Assembly: GCF_019244115.1 (NCBI RefSeq)
Contig: NZ_JAFATE010000203.1
Location: forward strand, 1-56,415
DNA length: 56,415 nucleotides
Direction: 5' to 3'
From: Bradyrhizobium sp.
GTDB lineage: Bacteria > Pseudomonadota > Alphaproteobacteria > Rhizobiales > Xanthobacteraceae
Below, piece by piece: positions 43,953 through 52,245 of the stretch. Under the pieces are notes generated by a model. The model was given only the letters and a program-made list of their open reading frames with translations. It was not told the DNA's origin and made no database searches. The position numbers and the translations under genes are program-made. How positions within the stretch are numbered: the first letter of the stretch is position 1; each line of letters opens with the position of its first letter.

Positions 43953-45410
43953 TCAATACGCATTCCTGCGCCGGATGACCTCAAAGAACGTCCTCACCAT
44001 GATATAGAGATCGAGCCTCAAGCTCCAATTATCAATATACCATAGATCAAGTGCTATCCTCTGCTGCATCAGCTCCAGCCGCGGGGTTCCGCCACGAAAT
44101 CCCCGCACCTGCGCCCACCCCGTGATCCCGGGCTTCACATGATGGCGAAAGGCATAGTTCGCGATCGTGCTGCCATATTCATGGTCGTGAACCAGTGCAT
44201 GGGGACGTGGTCCCACGATCGACATGTGCCCCTGCAGCACATTCCACAGCTGCGGTAGCTCGTCGATGCTGGTCTCGCGCAGGAAGCGCCCGACACGGGT
44301 CACCCGTGGGTCCCCTTGCCTGGCCTGCACCACCGCGGCACCATCTTCCATTACCCTCATGGTCCGCAGCTTGTAGATGACGAACGATTTTCCGTTGAAA
44401 CCGTGTCGTCGCTGCCGAAATATCACAGGCCCGTCGGTTTCCAGCATGATGGCGGCAGCCGCGACCAGAAGCACGGGCAGCAGCAGCAAGAGTCCCGTGG
44501 CCGCAACCGCCACATCCAGCATCCGCTTGGTCAGCCGCTCGACGGCGTTCAGCGGCGTGCGTTGCAGCTCCACCATGTATAGTCGCTGCGAGATGGCGGT
44601 CTGACGACGCAAGACGGTCGACACGGCGCGGTCCGGTAACAGCCGGACCGGAAGCGGCACCACGCGCAGCCGCCCGAGCAGCAGTTCGATGTCCTGCGGA
44701 TGCGACCATGGCAAGGCGAGGATGATTTCCTCCGCAGCCAGGATCCTGATGCGATCGATCAGCGCATCGATCGGCGACTGCAGCACTTCAGCGCACAGCC
44801 TTGTCCCGTCGCCACGCGGCAACACGACCCGGCCGGTCTCCTCGAGGCCGAACCTCACCAGCAGGTCGCCCCGCGCGAGCCGCGCGAGTTCGTGCTGTGT
44901 GCCGAGCAAGACGGCACGCCGACCACGTATCGCGCCGCCGACCAGCGCGGATCGCAGCCGATTCTTGCCCAGGCGCCGCGCGAGCACGAGCAATAGTCCG
45001 CCAAGGACGAACAGGCAGACAACCGAGCCGCGCGAGGCCCCGGCGCTCGCCTTGAACAGGAACAGGATCACCGTCAGAACGAGAATGGCAAGACCCCAGC
45101 CGGTCCAGACCCGGCCGGCCTCCTGCTCGCCTTCGAGCAAGGCATTCAGCCGATAGAGGCCAAGACAATGCGCCGCGAGCACATAAGCAAGGCTCGCCAC
45201 CAGTCCCAGTCCGGCACCGAGGCGGGGATCCGCGACGCTGCCATCCAGGATGAGCTGATAAAGCAAGCCGGCGAGCCCGCCGGCTCCCACGATCGCCACG
45301 ACGTCCAGCGATGCGAACAGCGGCTCGATCGATCCAAAGGGAATGCTGACTCGCGCGCGCGGGCTCGCCAGTCTCGTCGTTTCACTTACGTGGGTCACGG
45401 GCTTTGTCAC
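43953..45410 (-). CDS. EPS biosynthesis polyprenyl glycosylphosphotransferase (WbaP/GumD-type)
   Basis: N-terminal TMs, CoA-binding-like middle, [24 protein letters not shown]...[22 protein letters not shown]...[23 protein letters not shown]. Confidence 0.94.
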   Translation of the reverse strand: MTKPVTHVSETTRLASPRARVSIPFGSIEPLFASLDVVAIVGAGGLAGLLYQLILDGSVADPRLGAGLGLVASLAYVLAAHCLGLYRLNALLEGEQEAGRVWTGWGLAILVLTVILFLFKASAGASRGSVVCLFVLGGLLLVLARRLGKNRLRSALVGGAIRGRRAVLLGTQHELARLARGDLLVRFGLEETGRVVLPRGDGTRLCAEVLQSPIDALIDRIRILAAEEIILALPWSHPQDIELLLGRLRVVPLPVRLLPDRAVSTVLRRQTAISQRLYMVELQRTPLNAVERLTKRMLDVAVAATGLLLLLPVLLVAAAAIMLETDGPVIFRQRRHGFNGKSFVIYKLRTMRVMEDGAAVVQARQGDPRVTRVGRFLRETSIDELPQLWNVLQGHMSIVGPRPHALVHDHEYGSTIANYAFRHHVKPGITGWAQVRGFRGGTPRLELMQQRIALDLWYIDNWSLRLDLYIMVRTFFEVIRRRNAY

Positions 45411-45592
45411 GCAAGTCCGGGTTGGGTGATCTGTTCCCGGTTATCACATAAATTATATCGTAAATATGATAGTTAACCAAAAACTAACAGGAACCGGATT
45501 TCCCTTCGTCCAAATGCGATCGGCCGGGCCGCTGCCACGCCGGCGGAAGCAGACCCTGCCGCTTCCGCCCAATGCAAGTAACGTCATTGCGT

Positions 45593-46639
45593 TCAGTTCG
45601 AGCGCGCAGGTCCCGAATCGGATTTCGCCTCGAGCAGTTTTGCAAGCGCGATTTCGTTGACGACCGGCGGCGTCTGCTTGAGCAGGTCAGTGACATAGGC
45701 GCGCCGATTGGCCTCGGTGCGTTCAGCCCTCATCTTCTGCACGAGAGCGTCCTTGACCTCGGCAAGCGGCCGTGTATGCGAGGCCTCGGTGTCTTCCAGC
45801 TTCATGATATGCCAGCCGTCGTCGAGCCTGATGGGATCGGTGATGCCACCCTTGGGAAGCCCCGCGACCTGGCTGCGAATCTCGCTCCGCAGATCCGGCT
45901 CGGCCACCCAGCCGATCTCCCCGTCGCGCTCGGCCGTAGGAGCGTCGTCCGATGCGGTGCGGGCGGTCGCGGCGAAATCCGCCCCCGGCTGCTTCAGTTT
46001 CTTGACCAGGTCGTCGAGCTTCTTGCGCGCGGCCTCCTCAGCGGCCTTGTCGGCGTCCTTCGCGAGAGCGATCAGGATCTGCGCCAACTGGAATCGGCGC
46101 GGAACCAGAAAGGCACTGACATTGGCATCATAGACGCTCTTGATCTCCGCCTCGGCCGGGTAGTTCTCGGGCGGTGCGGCAACCGAGAGCAGATAGCTTT
46201 CGACGATCAGGTTTTCGCGCGCCCGCGCAAGCTGGGACACGACCGCGGGCTGCTGATCCCACTTCTTGCCCAGAGCTTCCTTGAGCACGAGGCGATTGGC
46301 CAGGATGCCGCGTACGATCTGGCTCAGCGTCGCCGGGTCGTGCGCCAGCGCCGCCTGTTTGCGCCCATCCAGCGAGGCAATGACGGCGCGCACCTCTTCG
46401 GCGGTGACATCGCTGTCACCGACCCGGGCGACGACTTCATCGCCCTTTCCTGCGCTCTTGTCGTCCGAGATCCCCGAGGGCGAGGGCGCGGCCGCGCGCG
46501 CCGGTGCGCTCTGGGCCGCGGCCGGCCGCGCCGGCGCTGCTGCCGGAGGCGATGCACGGGTCTGCGCTTCGGCCTGCACTGATGCGGCAGCGAGCGTCAC
46601 CGCGGCGAGCAAACCGGCTGTAACAGTGGTCCTGATCAT
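45593..46639 (-). CDS. periplasmic parvulin-type peptidylprolyl isomerase/chaperone
   Basis: Signal peptide; RRFQLAQILIAL...AERDGEIGWVAEPDLRSEIRSQVAGLPKGGITDPIRLDDGWHIMKLED. Confidence 0.9.
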   Translation of the reverse strand: MIRTTVTAGLLAAVTLAAASVQAEAQTRASPPAAAPARPAAAQSAPARAAAPSPSGISDDKSAGKGDEVVARVGDSDVTAEEVRAVIASLDGRKQAALAHDPATLSQIVRGILANRLVLKEALGKKWDQQPAVVSQLARARENLIVESYLLSVAAPPENYPAEAEIKSVYDANVSAFLVPRRFQLAQILIALAKDADKAAEEAARKKLDDLVKKLKQPGADFAATARTASDDAPTAERDGEIGWVAEPDLRSEIRSQVAGLPKGGITDPIRLDDGWHIMKLEDTEASHTRPLAEVKDALVQKMRAERTEANRRAYVTDLLKQTPPVVNEIALAKLLEAKSDSGPARSN

Positions 46640-47229
46640 GGCTTCACCTCCTGATCGAGTATCTTGTCGCGGAAATCCTGGGCGGCGTTCTGGTGCTCGA
46701 CGCGCTTCAGCCCGAACACCGGGTCGTGGTCCAGGATCTTTTCAAACGGGTTCATCGCTTCGTATTGCTGCACGACGTTTTTCGCCGTCTTGATGAGCTC
46801 CGTGTTCTTGGCCTGGCAGGCCTTGTTGCTTGCCTTCAGCGCGGTGGCCTCGGCCGAGAATTTGGCGCTCTCGTCGTTTTTCGCCCGCGCGACTGTGGCC
46901 GCCTCGCCATAAGCGCTCTTCCATTTTTCCAGCGCGTCGTCGCGCTCGGCCAGGCGGTCGTTGAAATCCTTCACGGCCTGGCGATAGGCCTGCTCCGCTT
47001 CCTTGATCTGCGCCCGGTAGGATTCGTTCTGCTTGCGCAGCCGTTCGCGCTCCTGCTCCGCCGCTGTCAGCTTCGCCTGCAGGGCCGCGCGCTGGTCCTC
47101 GAGCGTGCGGGCCTGCGCCGTCGCGTTGCGCAGGGCCTCGCGCAGACGATCGGAATCCGACTGCGCGTCGGCGGCCGTCGTACTCACCAGCGTCAGCACG
47201 ACAACCGGCAAAAGTGTTCGCCGCCACAT
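46636..47229 (-). CDS. periplasmic coiled-coil protein
   Basis: Signal peptide MWRRTLLPVVVLTLVSTTAADAQS then heptad-rich coiled coil; overlaps PPIase start (ATGA). Confidence 0.8.
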   Translation of the reverse strand: MWRRTLLPVVVLTLVSTTAADAQSDSDRLREALRNATAQARTLEDQRAALQAKLTAAEQERERLRKQNESYRAQIKEAEQAYRQAVKDFNDRLAERDDALEKWKSAYGEAATVARAKNDESAKFSAEATALKASNKACQAKNTELIKTAKNVVQQYEAMNPFEKILDHDPVFGLKRVEHQNAAQDFRDKILDQEVKP

Positions 47230-47230
47230 G

Positions 47231-49060
47231 TCAGAACCTCGCATTCAGATCGAGCTGGAAAATATCGACGGCATAGGGGGCACCCGCGACCTGGTTGGCG
47301 CTCATCCAACGCCCGGTGAGCCAGACATTCGGTCCCAGCGCGACATTGCCGCCGACGAAATAGCCCTTGAGGTTGGTGCCGCCGAGGCCGAAATCGGAGT
47401 CGGTGAAGGCGTCGATCACGGCATCGGATTCGAGCCATTTGTAGCCTGCGAACGCATTCCAGTCCCACAGCGCCTTGAGCTCGCGGTTGCCCACCGTCAG
47501 GCGTCCCATCCAGCCCTGGTTGCCGCCGGTGTAGATCTGCGGACAGGGCGTGCTGGTGCAGCCGACCGTCGGGCCGGTCTGCAGAAAGTTGACCAGAACC
47601 TTGGCGGCTACGTCGGTACGATTCCAACCGGTGTTGCGAACGTATTCTCCGTCGAGAATGATGTGGTAGGGGTTGAATTGCGCAAAGTCTACCTGACCAC
47701 TCACAACGAGCGGACGGAACGCGCTGGCGAGACCGTAGAACTGGTAGTTTAGTGTCGGGTTTGGTAAAAAGACGGCCGGAATGTTCCGCAAAGCCATATA
47801 GGTGTTGCCCTTCTGAGCAAATGGCGGACGCAACAGATCCGTGTCGCACGTATCCGAAGCGGCAAGAACCTGGCATGGGCTGGAGAGTTGTCCCTGAACG
47901 TTGGTGAAGTCGTAATAGGCGACTGCAACCTTCATCTCGCTGTCAGGATCGAGTCGCGCGCCCAAGCCAATCTGACCACCGAACAGCCACTTGTCCCGGC
48001 TCGGCAGTTTCACAGGTCCATTCAGGTTACTGGTGTTGAGACCGGCGTTGAGATCGGTGTTGAAGACCGGGAACGCGCCGGCGACTGCGAATGGCGTAAA
48101 GCGATCGAACAGTTCGTACTTCGCCTGAGCAGCGAACCCGTCGAAGCCGATGTCCTTGTACCAGACCAGATCGGTCGGGGACCAGAATGGGTTGTCGAAC
48201 CGGCCAAACGATAGGACGAAGTCGTCTTGAAAAGCCTGGTAGTTCAAGAACGCACGATCTAGCCACAGCGCGTATTTTGAAAAATTCCCACCGCTGGCGC
48301 CAAACGTCTGATTGGTCGACACCGGAGAGCTGTTTTCACCGGTCGCGATACGCAGACCCGCCGTGAAGCCATTGAAGAGATCGGCATCAAGCCCGAGTCG
48401 GGCGCGGAATCGGAAACGGTTGCGGTCCTGAGTCGTGTTGTAGGTCGGAGGAAAATAGGGATTGACGGCATTGATGTTGTCTTCGAGGAACGGCGACCCG
48501 GTATTGATCGCGTTGAAGTTCACCTGCGGCACATTTCCTTTCGGAAAGAAGTCTCCCTCGTAACGGGTGCGGACGTCGCCATAGAACCGGAGTCGGTGCG
48601 TCCATTCCGGATATTGGCCCGGAGAAGCCCAGCCTTCCCGTTGTGCCTTCTCCATCACCTCTTTCTTGAGATCCTCGCGGAGCTGCTGCTTGACGATTTC
48701 CGGCACATAGGTGACGCGCTTGGTTCCCGGCGGCGATACCGCATTGGCGGCGGTCGACGCGGTCTTGGTGGCATCCTCAGCCTTGGCTGTCGCGTTGCTG
48801 ACGGCCTGCCGCGCCACATAGGCCTCGTCATCGGCCTGCTTGACCAGCGCGGCCGCCTGCTCCTCGCTGAGCACGCCCTGCTTCACCAGGAGGTTGATGA
48901 GGTTGACGGTGGCGTTGGACGACGGCGGGGCATTGCGCGACACCGTCGGGCGTTTCGTGGCCGGACCGATGTCGTCCTGCGCCGCCGCGGGAGCAGCAAG
49001 CGCAAGGACAATCGCCGCCGCCAGAGCCAGCTCTTGCCCCATCGATTCAGCCCGCCCCAT
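47231..49060 (-). CDS. putative outer-membrane porin with N-terminal coiled coil
   Basis: Signal peptide; LINLLVKQGVLSEEQAAALVKQ; alternating beta-barrel strands; terminal Phe (FQLDLNARF). Confidence 0.85.
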   Translation of the reverse strand: MGRAESMGQELALAAAIVLALAAPAAAQDDIGPATKRPTVSRNAPPSSNATVNLINLLVKQGVLSEEQAAALVKQADDEAYVARQAVSNATAKAEDATKTASTAANAVSPPGTKRVTYVPEIVKQQLREDLKKEVMEKAQREGWASPGQYPEWTHRLRFYGDVRTRYEGDFFPKGNVPQVNFNAINTGSPFLEDNINAVNPYFPPTYNTTQDRNRFRFRARLGLDADLFNGFTAGLRIATGENSSPVSTNQTFGASGGNFSKYALWLDRAFLNYQAFQDDFVLSFGRFDNPFWSPTDLVWYKDIGFDGFAAQAKYELFDRFTPFAVAGAFPVFNTDLNAGLNTSNLNGPVKLPSRDKWLFGGQIGLGARLDPDSEMKVAVAYYDFTNVQGQLSSPCQVLAASDTCDTDLLRPPFAQKGNTYMALRNIPAVFLPNPTLNYQFYGLASAFRPLVVSGQVDFAQFNPYHIILDGEYVRNTGWNRTDVAAKVLVNFLQTGPTVGCTSTPCPQIYTGGNQGWMGRLTVGNRELKALWDWNAFAGYKWLESDAVIDAFTDSDFGLGGTNLKGYFVGGNVALGPNVWLTGRWMSANQVAGAPYAVDIFQLDLNARF

Positions 49061-49128
49061 GATCTCAGTCCTTCCTGCTTCCAGCGTCCGTCTCGCGGGT
49101 GTCCTGGACACCCCACACAATTTCCTGC

Positions 49129-49842
49129 TCAACCGGGTGCGCGCGCGGTGACACGCGTGGTGATCGGCATCGGCATCTCCTTCGGCGGCGGCTCGCGCAG
49201 CGTCATTCCGCCGAGCACCTGGTCGCGGATGACGGCATCGAGTTCGCTGCTGCCGGTCGACGACACCAGCTGCACGCGATTGACCCGTCCCGTACTGTCC
49301 GACCACAGCCTGACCTGGACCTGCATCACCGCGTGACGGGTCTTTTCATTGGCGCGCAACGCGGCCTCGATCTGCGTCTGCACGATGCTCGCGTACCAGC
49401 CCCAGCGACTGCTTCCCCCACCGCCACCACCGCCGCCGATCAGGCCGCGGCCGCCCGGCCGGCCGAGCAGATCGCCCGGTCCCTTGCCGGCGTCATCGAG
49501 CCCCAGCGGTCCGGGCGGCGGCTCATCCTTGGCATCCGGCGGCGCATCCTTCGGAATGTCGACCGGCTTCTCCTCGATCTCCTGCTTCACCGGCGTCTGC
49601 TCGACGACCTTCTCTTCGACCTTCTGCTCGGGCGGGGGTGGCGGCGGAGGGGGCGGAGGCGGCGGCGGCACGATGGCGATGATGGTGAGCTCGTTCACCC
49701 TGCGCGGCGGCTCCTTGTCGCCGCTCAGCAGGAAGAAGACACCGGTGGCCATCAACCCGACAACCAGCAAGCCGCCGCCGCCCAGCAGCGCAATGCGCCA
49801 CGCCGACGGTCTGCCGCTGTCCTCGTCGTTCTCCACGCTCAT
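49129..49842 (-). CDS. TonB-like energy transducer
   Basis: Single N-terminal TM, IVPPPPPPPPPPPPPEQKVEEKVVEQ, glycine-rich hinge, C-terminal TonB_C-like domain. Confidence 0.87.
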   Translation of the reverse strand: MSVENDEDSGRPSAWRIALLGGGGLLVVGLMATGVFFLLSGDKEPPRRVNELTIIAIVPPPPPPPPPPPPPEQKVEEKVVEQTPVKQEIEEKPVDIPKDAPPDAKDEPPPGPLGLDDAGKGPGDLLGRPGGRGLIGGGGGGGGSSRWGWYASIVQTQIEAALRANEKTRHAVMQVQVRLWSDSTGRVNRVQLVSSTGSSELDAVIRDQVLGGMTLREPPPKEMPMPITTRVTARAPG

Positions 49843-49866
49843 CGCCCGCCTGCGCTTCCCTGCGGC

Positions 49867-50271
49867 TCACTTGACCAGCGGCTTGGTCGCCATGCCGACC
49901 TGGGTGAAGTTGAGCCGTCCGAGCAGATCGAGCACGTCGACGACGTTCTGGTACTGGGTCTGGCTGTCGCCGCGCAGCACGATCGGAAACTCCGGCGTCA
50001 GCGCGCGCTGCTGGACCAGCCGCTGCTCGAGCTCGGCGAACGTCACCGGAATCGTATCGAGGAAGATCTTGCCATCATTGGTGACCGTGATCGCCTTGGT
50101 GGTCTGTTGCGCGAGGCTCGGTGCCGCGCTCGCCTTCGGCAGGTTCACCTTCATGCCCTGCACCGTGGCCGTGGTCATGATGATGAAGATCACCAAGAGC
50201 ACATAAGCGAGATCCAGCATCGGCGTGATGTTGATGTCGTCATACGGCTTGCTGTCGGACTGCACATGCAT
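49867..50271 (-). CDS. ExbD/TolR-family biopolymer transport protein
   Basis: INITPMLDLAYVLLVIFIIMT; C-terminal periplasmic domain. Confidence 0.94.
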   Translation of the reverse strand: MHVQSDSKPYDDINITPMLDLAYVLLVIFIIMTTATVQGMKVNLPKASAAPSLAQQTTKAITVTNDGKIFLDTIPVTFAELEQRLVQQRALTPEFPIVLRGDSQTQYQNVVDVLDLLGRLNFTQVGMATKPLVK

Positions 50272-50277
50272 GAGACG

Positions 50278-52245
50278 TCACTCCGCGGCTTGCGCCGCCG
50301 GCGGTGCCGGCTGCCTGTCATAAGCTTCGGCTATTCGGGTGATCAGCTCATCGACGAAGACCTGCATTTCGCTGGTCGTGTCCTTGATGCGCGTGATCAG
50401 ATAGTTATAGCCGAACAGCGAAGGGATCGCGACGCCGAGACCGGCAACCGTCGCGACCAGCGCGGCCGCGATGCCCGGCGCGATCGCGTTGACGTTGACG
50501 TCGCCCGAGGCCGCGATCGCCGCAAAGGTGATCATCACGCCGACCACCGTGCCGAGCAGGCCCAGAAAGGGTCCGCCGGAGATCGCGATGGTCAGCATGA
50601 CCATCAACCGATTGAGGCGTTGCGTTTCCTGCACGAAACCGCTGTCGAGCACCGCCCTGATCGATTCGATCGCCTGCGGTGACAGCGTGTGGTGGCCGCC
50701 ATTGCCGTGGAAGCGTCGGCGGATCTCCTGCGCACCGAGGTTGAACAGGCGATAGAGCGGCGCGGCCAGGATGCGCTTGCGTTGCTTCGTGCCCACCTTG
50801 CCGCCGAAACTGGCGTCGGTCTCCGCGCGATCGAGCTGCAAGAGGGTTGCGAAATCGGTGGCGGTCTCGCGGAAATGTTTCAGGAACGCGCGGTTGCCTC
50901 TTTCGACGCGGTTCAGATAGGAGGCGCGGTCGAACATCACGACCCAGCTGATCACCGCCATGATCGCGAGCACGCCGATCACGACCCAGCCGTCGATGGT
51001 GACCGAGCGCAGGATCACCGCGAAATAGCCCGAGAACCAGCTCGCGGTTTCCTCGTCGACGCTGAACGAGACCAGCTTGGCCTGCTCCGGCCCCTGCCCG
51101 ATCGCAGCCAGCTTGATGAAGCCTGCAGGCCGCGCCACCTTGGCGATCTGGAGCTCGTCGATGTCGCCTGCGAAGGAGACCGCGCCCGCCCTGGCGGTGG
51201 CCGCGGATCCGGCATCCGAAGCGGCTGGCGCCGCAGCGGCATCCGCCGGCGCACTCGCCGCCGGCTGCGCCGAATCCGCCGCCGGCGCGCCGGCCGCGGC
51301 GCTCCCGAGCTGCGCCGTGCCCGTCATGGTCGGAAGCGTCGCGGCAAGCGTCGAGAACGCGGCGCCATCGAGATAGAGCGTGATCTGATTGGCCCTGGCC
51401 ACGACGGCAAGGTGCCGCCACGCACCCACCGCGATCGGCGCGCCGTCGCCGCTCCGTTGCGTGCTGCCCGCATTCGTCACCTCGACGAACGGCACTCCGT
51501 TGTCGAGGCCGATCGTCACTCCGTTGGCCCCTTCCGAGCGCGAAAACAGCACCGCGCGCGGCTGCGGCGCCGTCATCTTGAGCCAAACAGACCAGGTCAG
51601 TTCTCCGCCTTCGGCGACAACCAGCGACGGCGAGCCGGGCAACGTGACGGCGGTCTGTCCGTCGAGCCGGGCGCCCTGCCCGATGATTGCGCCTTCAGCC
51701 GCCGAAACCGCACTCTGCGCACCGTTCGCCCAGGCGGTGGTGTCCTGCGGTGGGGTGCCACGCTCGGCAAAATGATAGACCAGCACGGTGTCGGGATCGT
51801 ATGTGCCCTTGGCATCAACCGCGGTGGGCGCTTTCGGATTTCCGTAGTAGAGCCAGATCTCGTTCTTGGCGCCGACCTTCAGATCGGGAACGCTGACCCA
51901 TACCAGCGCCTCGCCAAGCAGCGAATCATATTTCTCGACAAGATGCTTCAGCGGTGTCTTGTCGTCGGCGGCAATGAACCTGAGATCACCGCCGTCATCC
52001 TTGGCCGTCGCGAAACGAAAATTGCCGACATGCAGGCGCACCAGCACCGGCGTGGCGCCGATCGGATCGCTGATGGCTGCCCCCGATGGCCCGGTGTCGA
52101 TGGTGATTTTCTTGCGCAAGCTCCATTGGTCATTCCACCAGGCCGCCGCCGGCCCGGGCCAGAGTGCCGCGAGTGCCGCGACCACCAGCAGCATCGCGCT
52201 GTTCACGATCCACCCGCGAAGCGGTCTGCAAGAAAGCGCCGGCAT
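50278..52245 (-). CDS. DUF2341 - LamG-like - MotA/TolQ/ExbB proton-channel fusion
   Basis: WWNDQWSLRKKITIDTGPSG (DUF2341); LTWSVWLKMT...WRHLAVVARANQITLYLDGA (LamG/concanavalin-like); ...LLGTVVGVMITFAAIAASGDVNVNAIAPGIAAALVATVAGLGVAIPSLFGYNYL (ExbB). Confidence 0.9.
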   Translation of the reverse strand: MPALSCRPLRGWIVNSAMLLVVAALAALWPGPAAAWWNDQWSLRKKITIDTGPSGAAISDPIGATPVLVRLHVGNFRFATAKDDGGDLRFIAADDKTPLKHLVEKYDSLLGEALVWVSVPDLKVGAKNEIWLYYGNPKAPTAVDAKGTYDPDTVLVYHFAERGTPPQDTTAWANGAQSAVSAAEGAIIGQGARLDGQTAVTLPGSPSLVVAEGGELTWSVWLKMTAPQPRAVLFSRSEGANGVTIGLDNGVPFVEVTNAGSTQRSGDGAPIAVGAWRHLAVVARANQITLYLDGAAFSTLAATLPTMTGTAQLGSAAAGAPAADSAQPAASAPADAAAAPAASDAGSAATARAGAVSFAGDIDELQIAKVARPAGFIKLAAIGQGPEQAKLVSFSVDEETASWFSGYFAVILRSVTIDGWVVIGVLAIMAVISWVVMFDRASYLNRVERGNRAFLKHFRETATDFATLLQLDRAETDASFGGKVGTKQRKRILAAPLYRLFNLGAQEIRRRFHGNGGHHTLSPQAIESIRAVLDSGFVQETQRLNRLMVMLTIAISGGPFLGLLGTVVGVMITFAAIAASGDVNVNAIAPGIAAALVATVAGLGVAIPSLFGYNYLITRIKDTTSEMQVFVDELITRIAEAYDRQPAPPAAQAAE

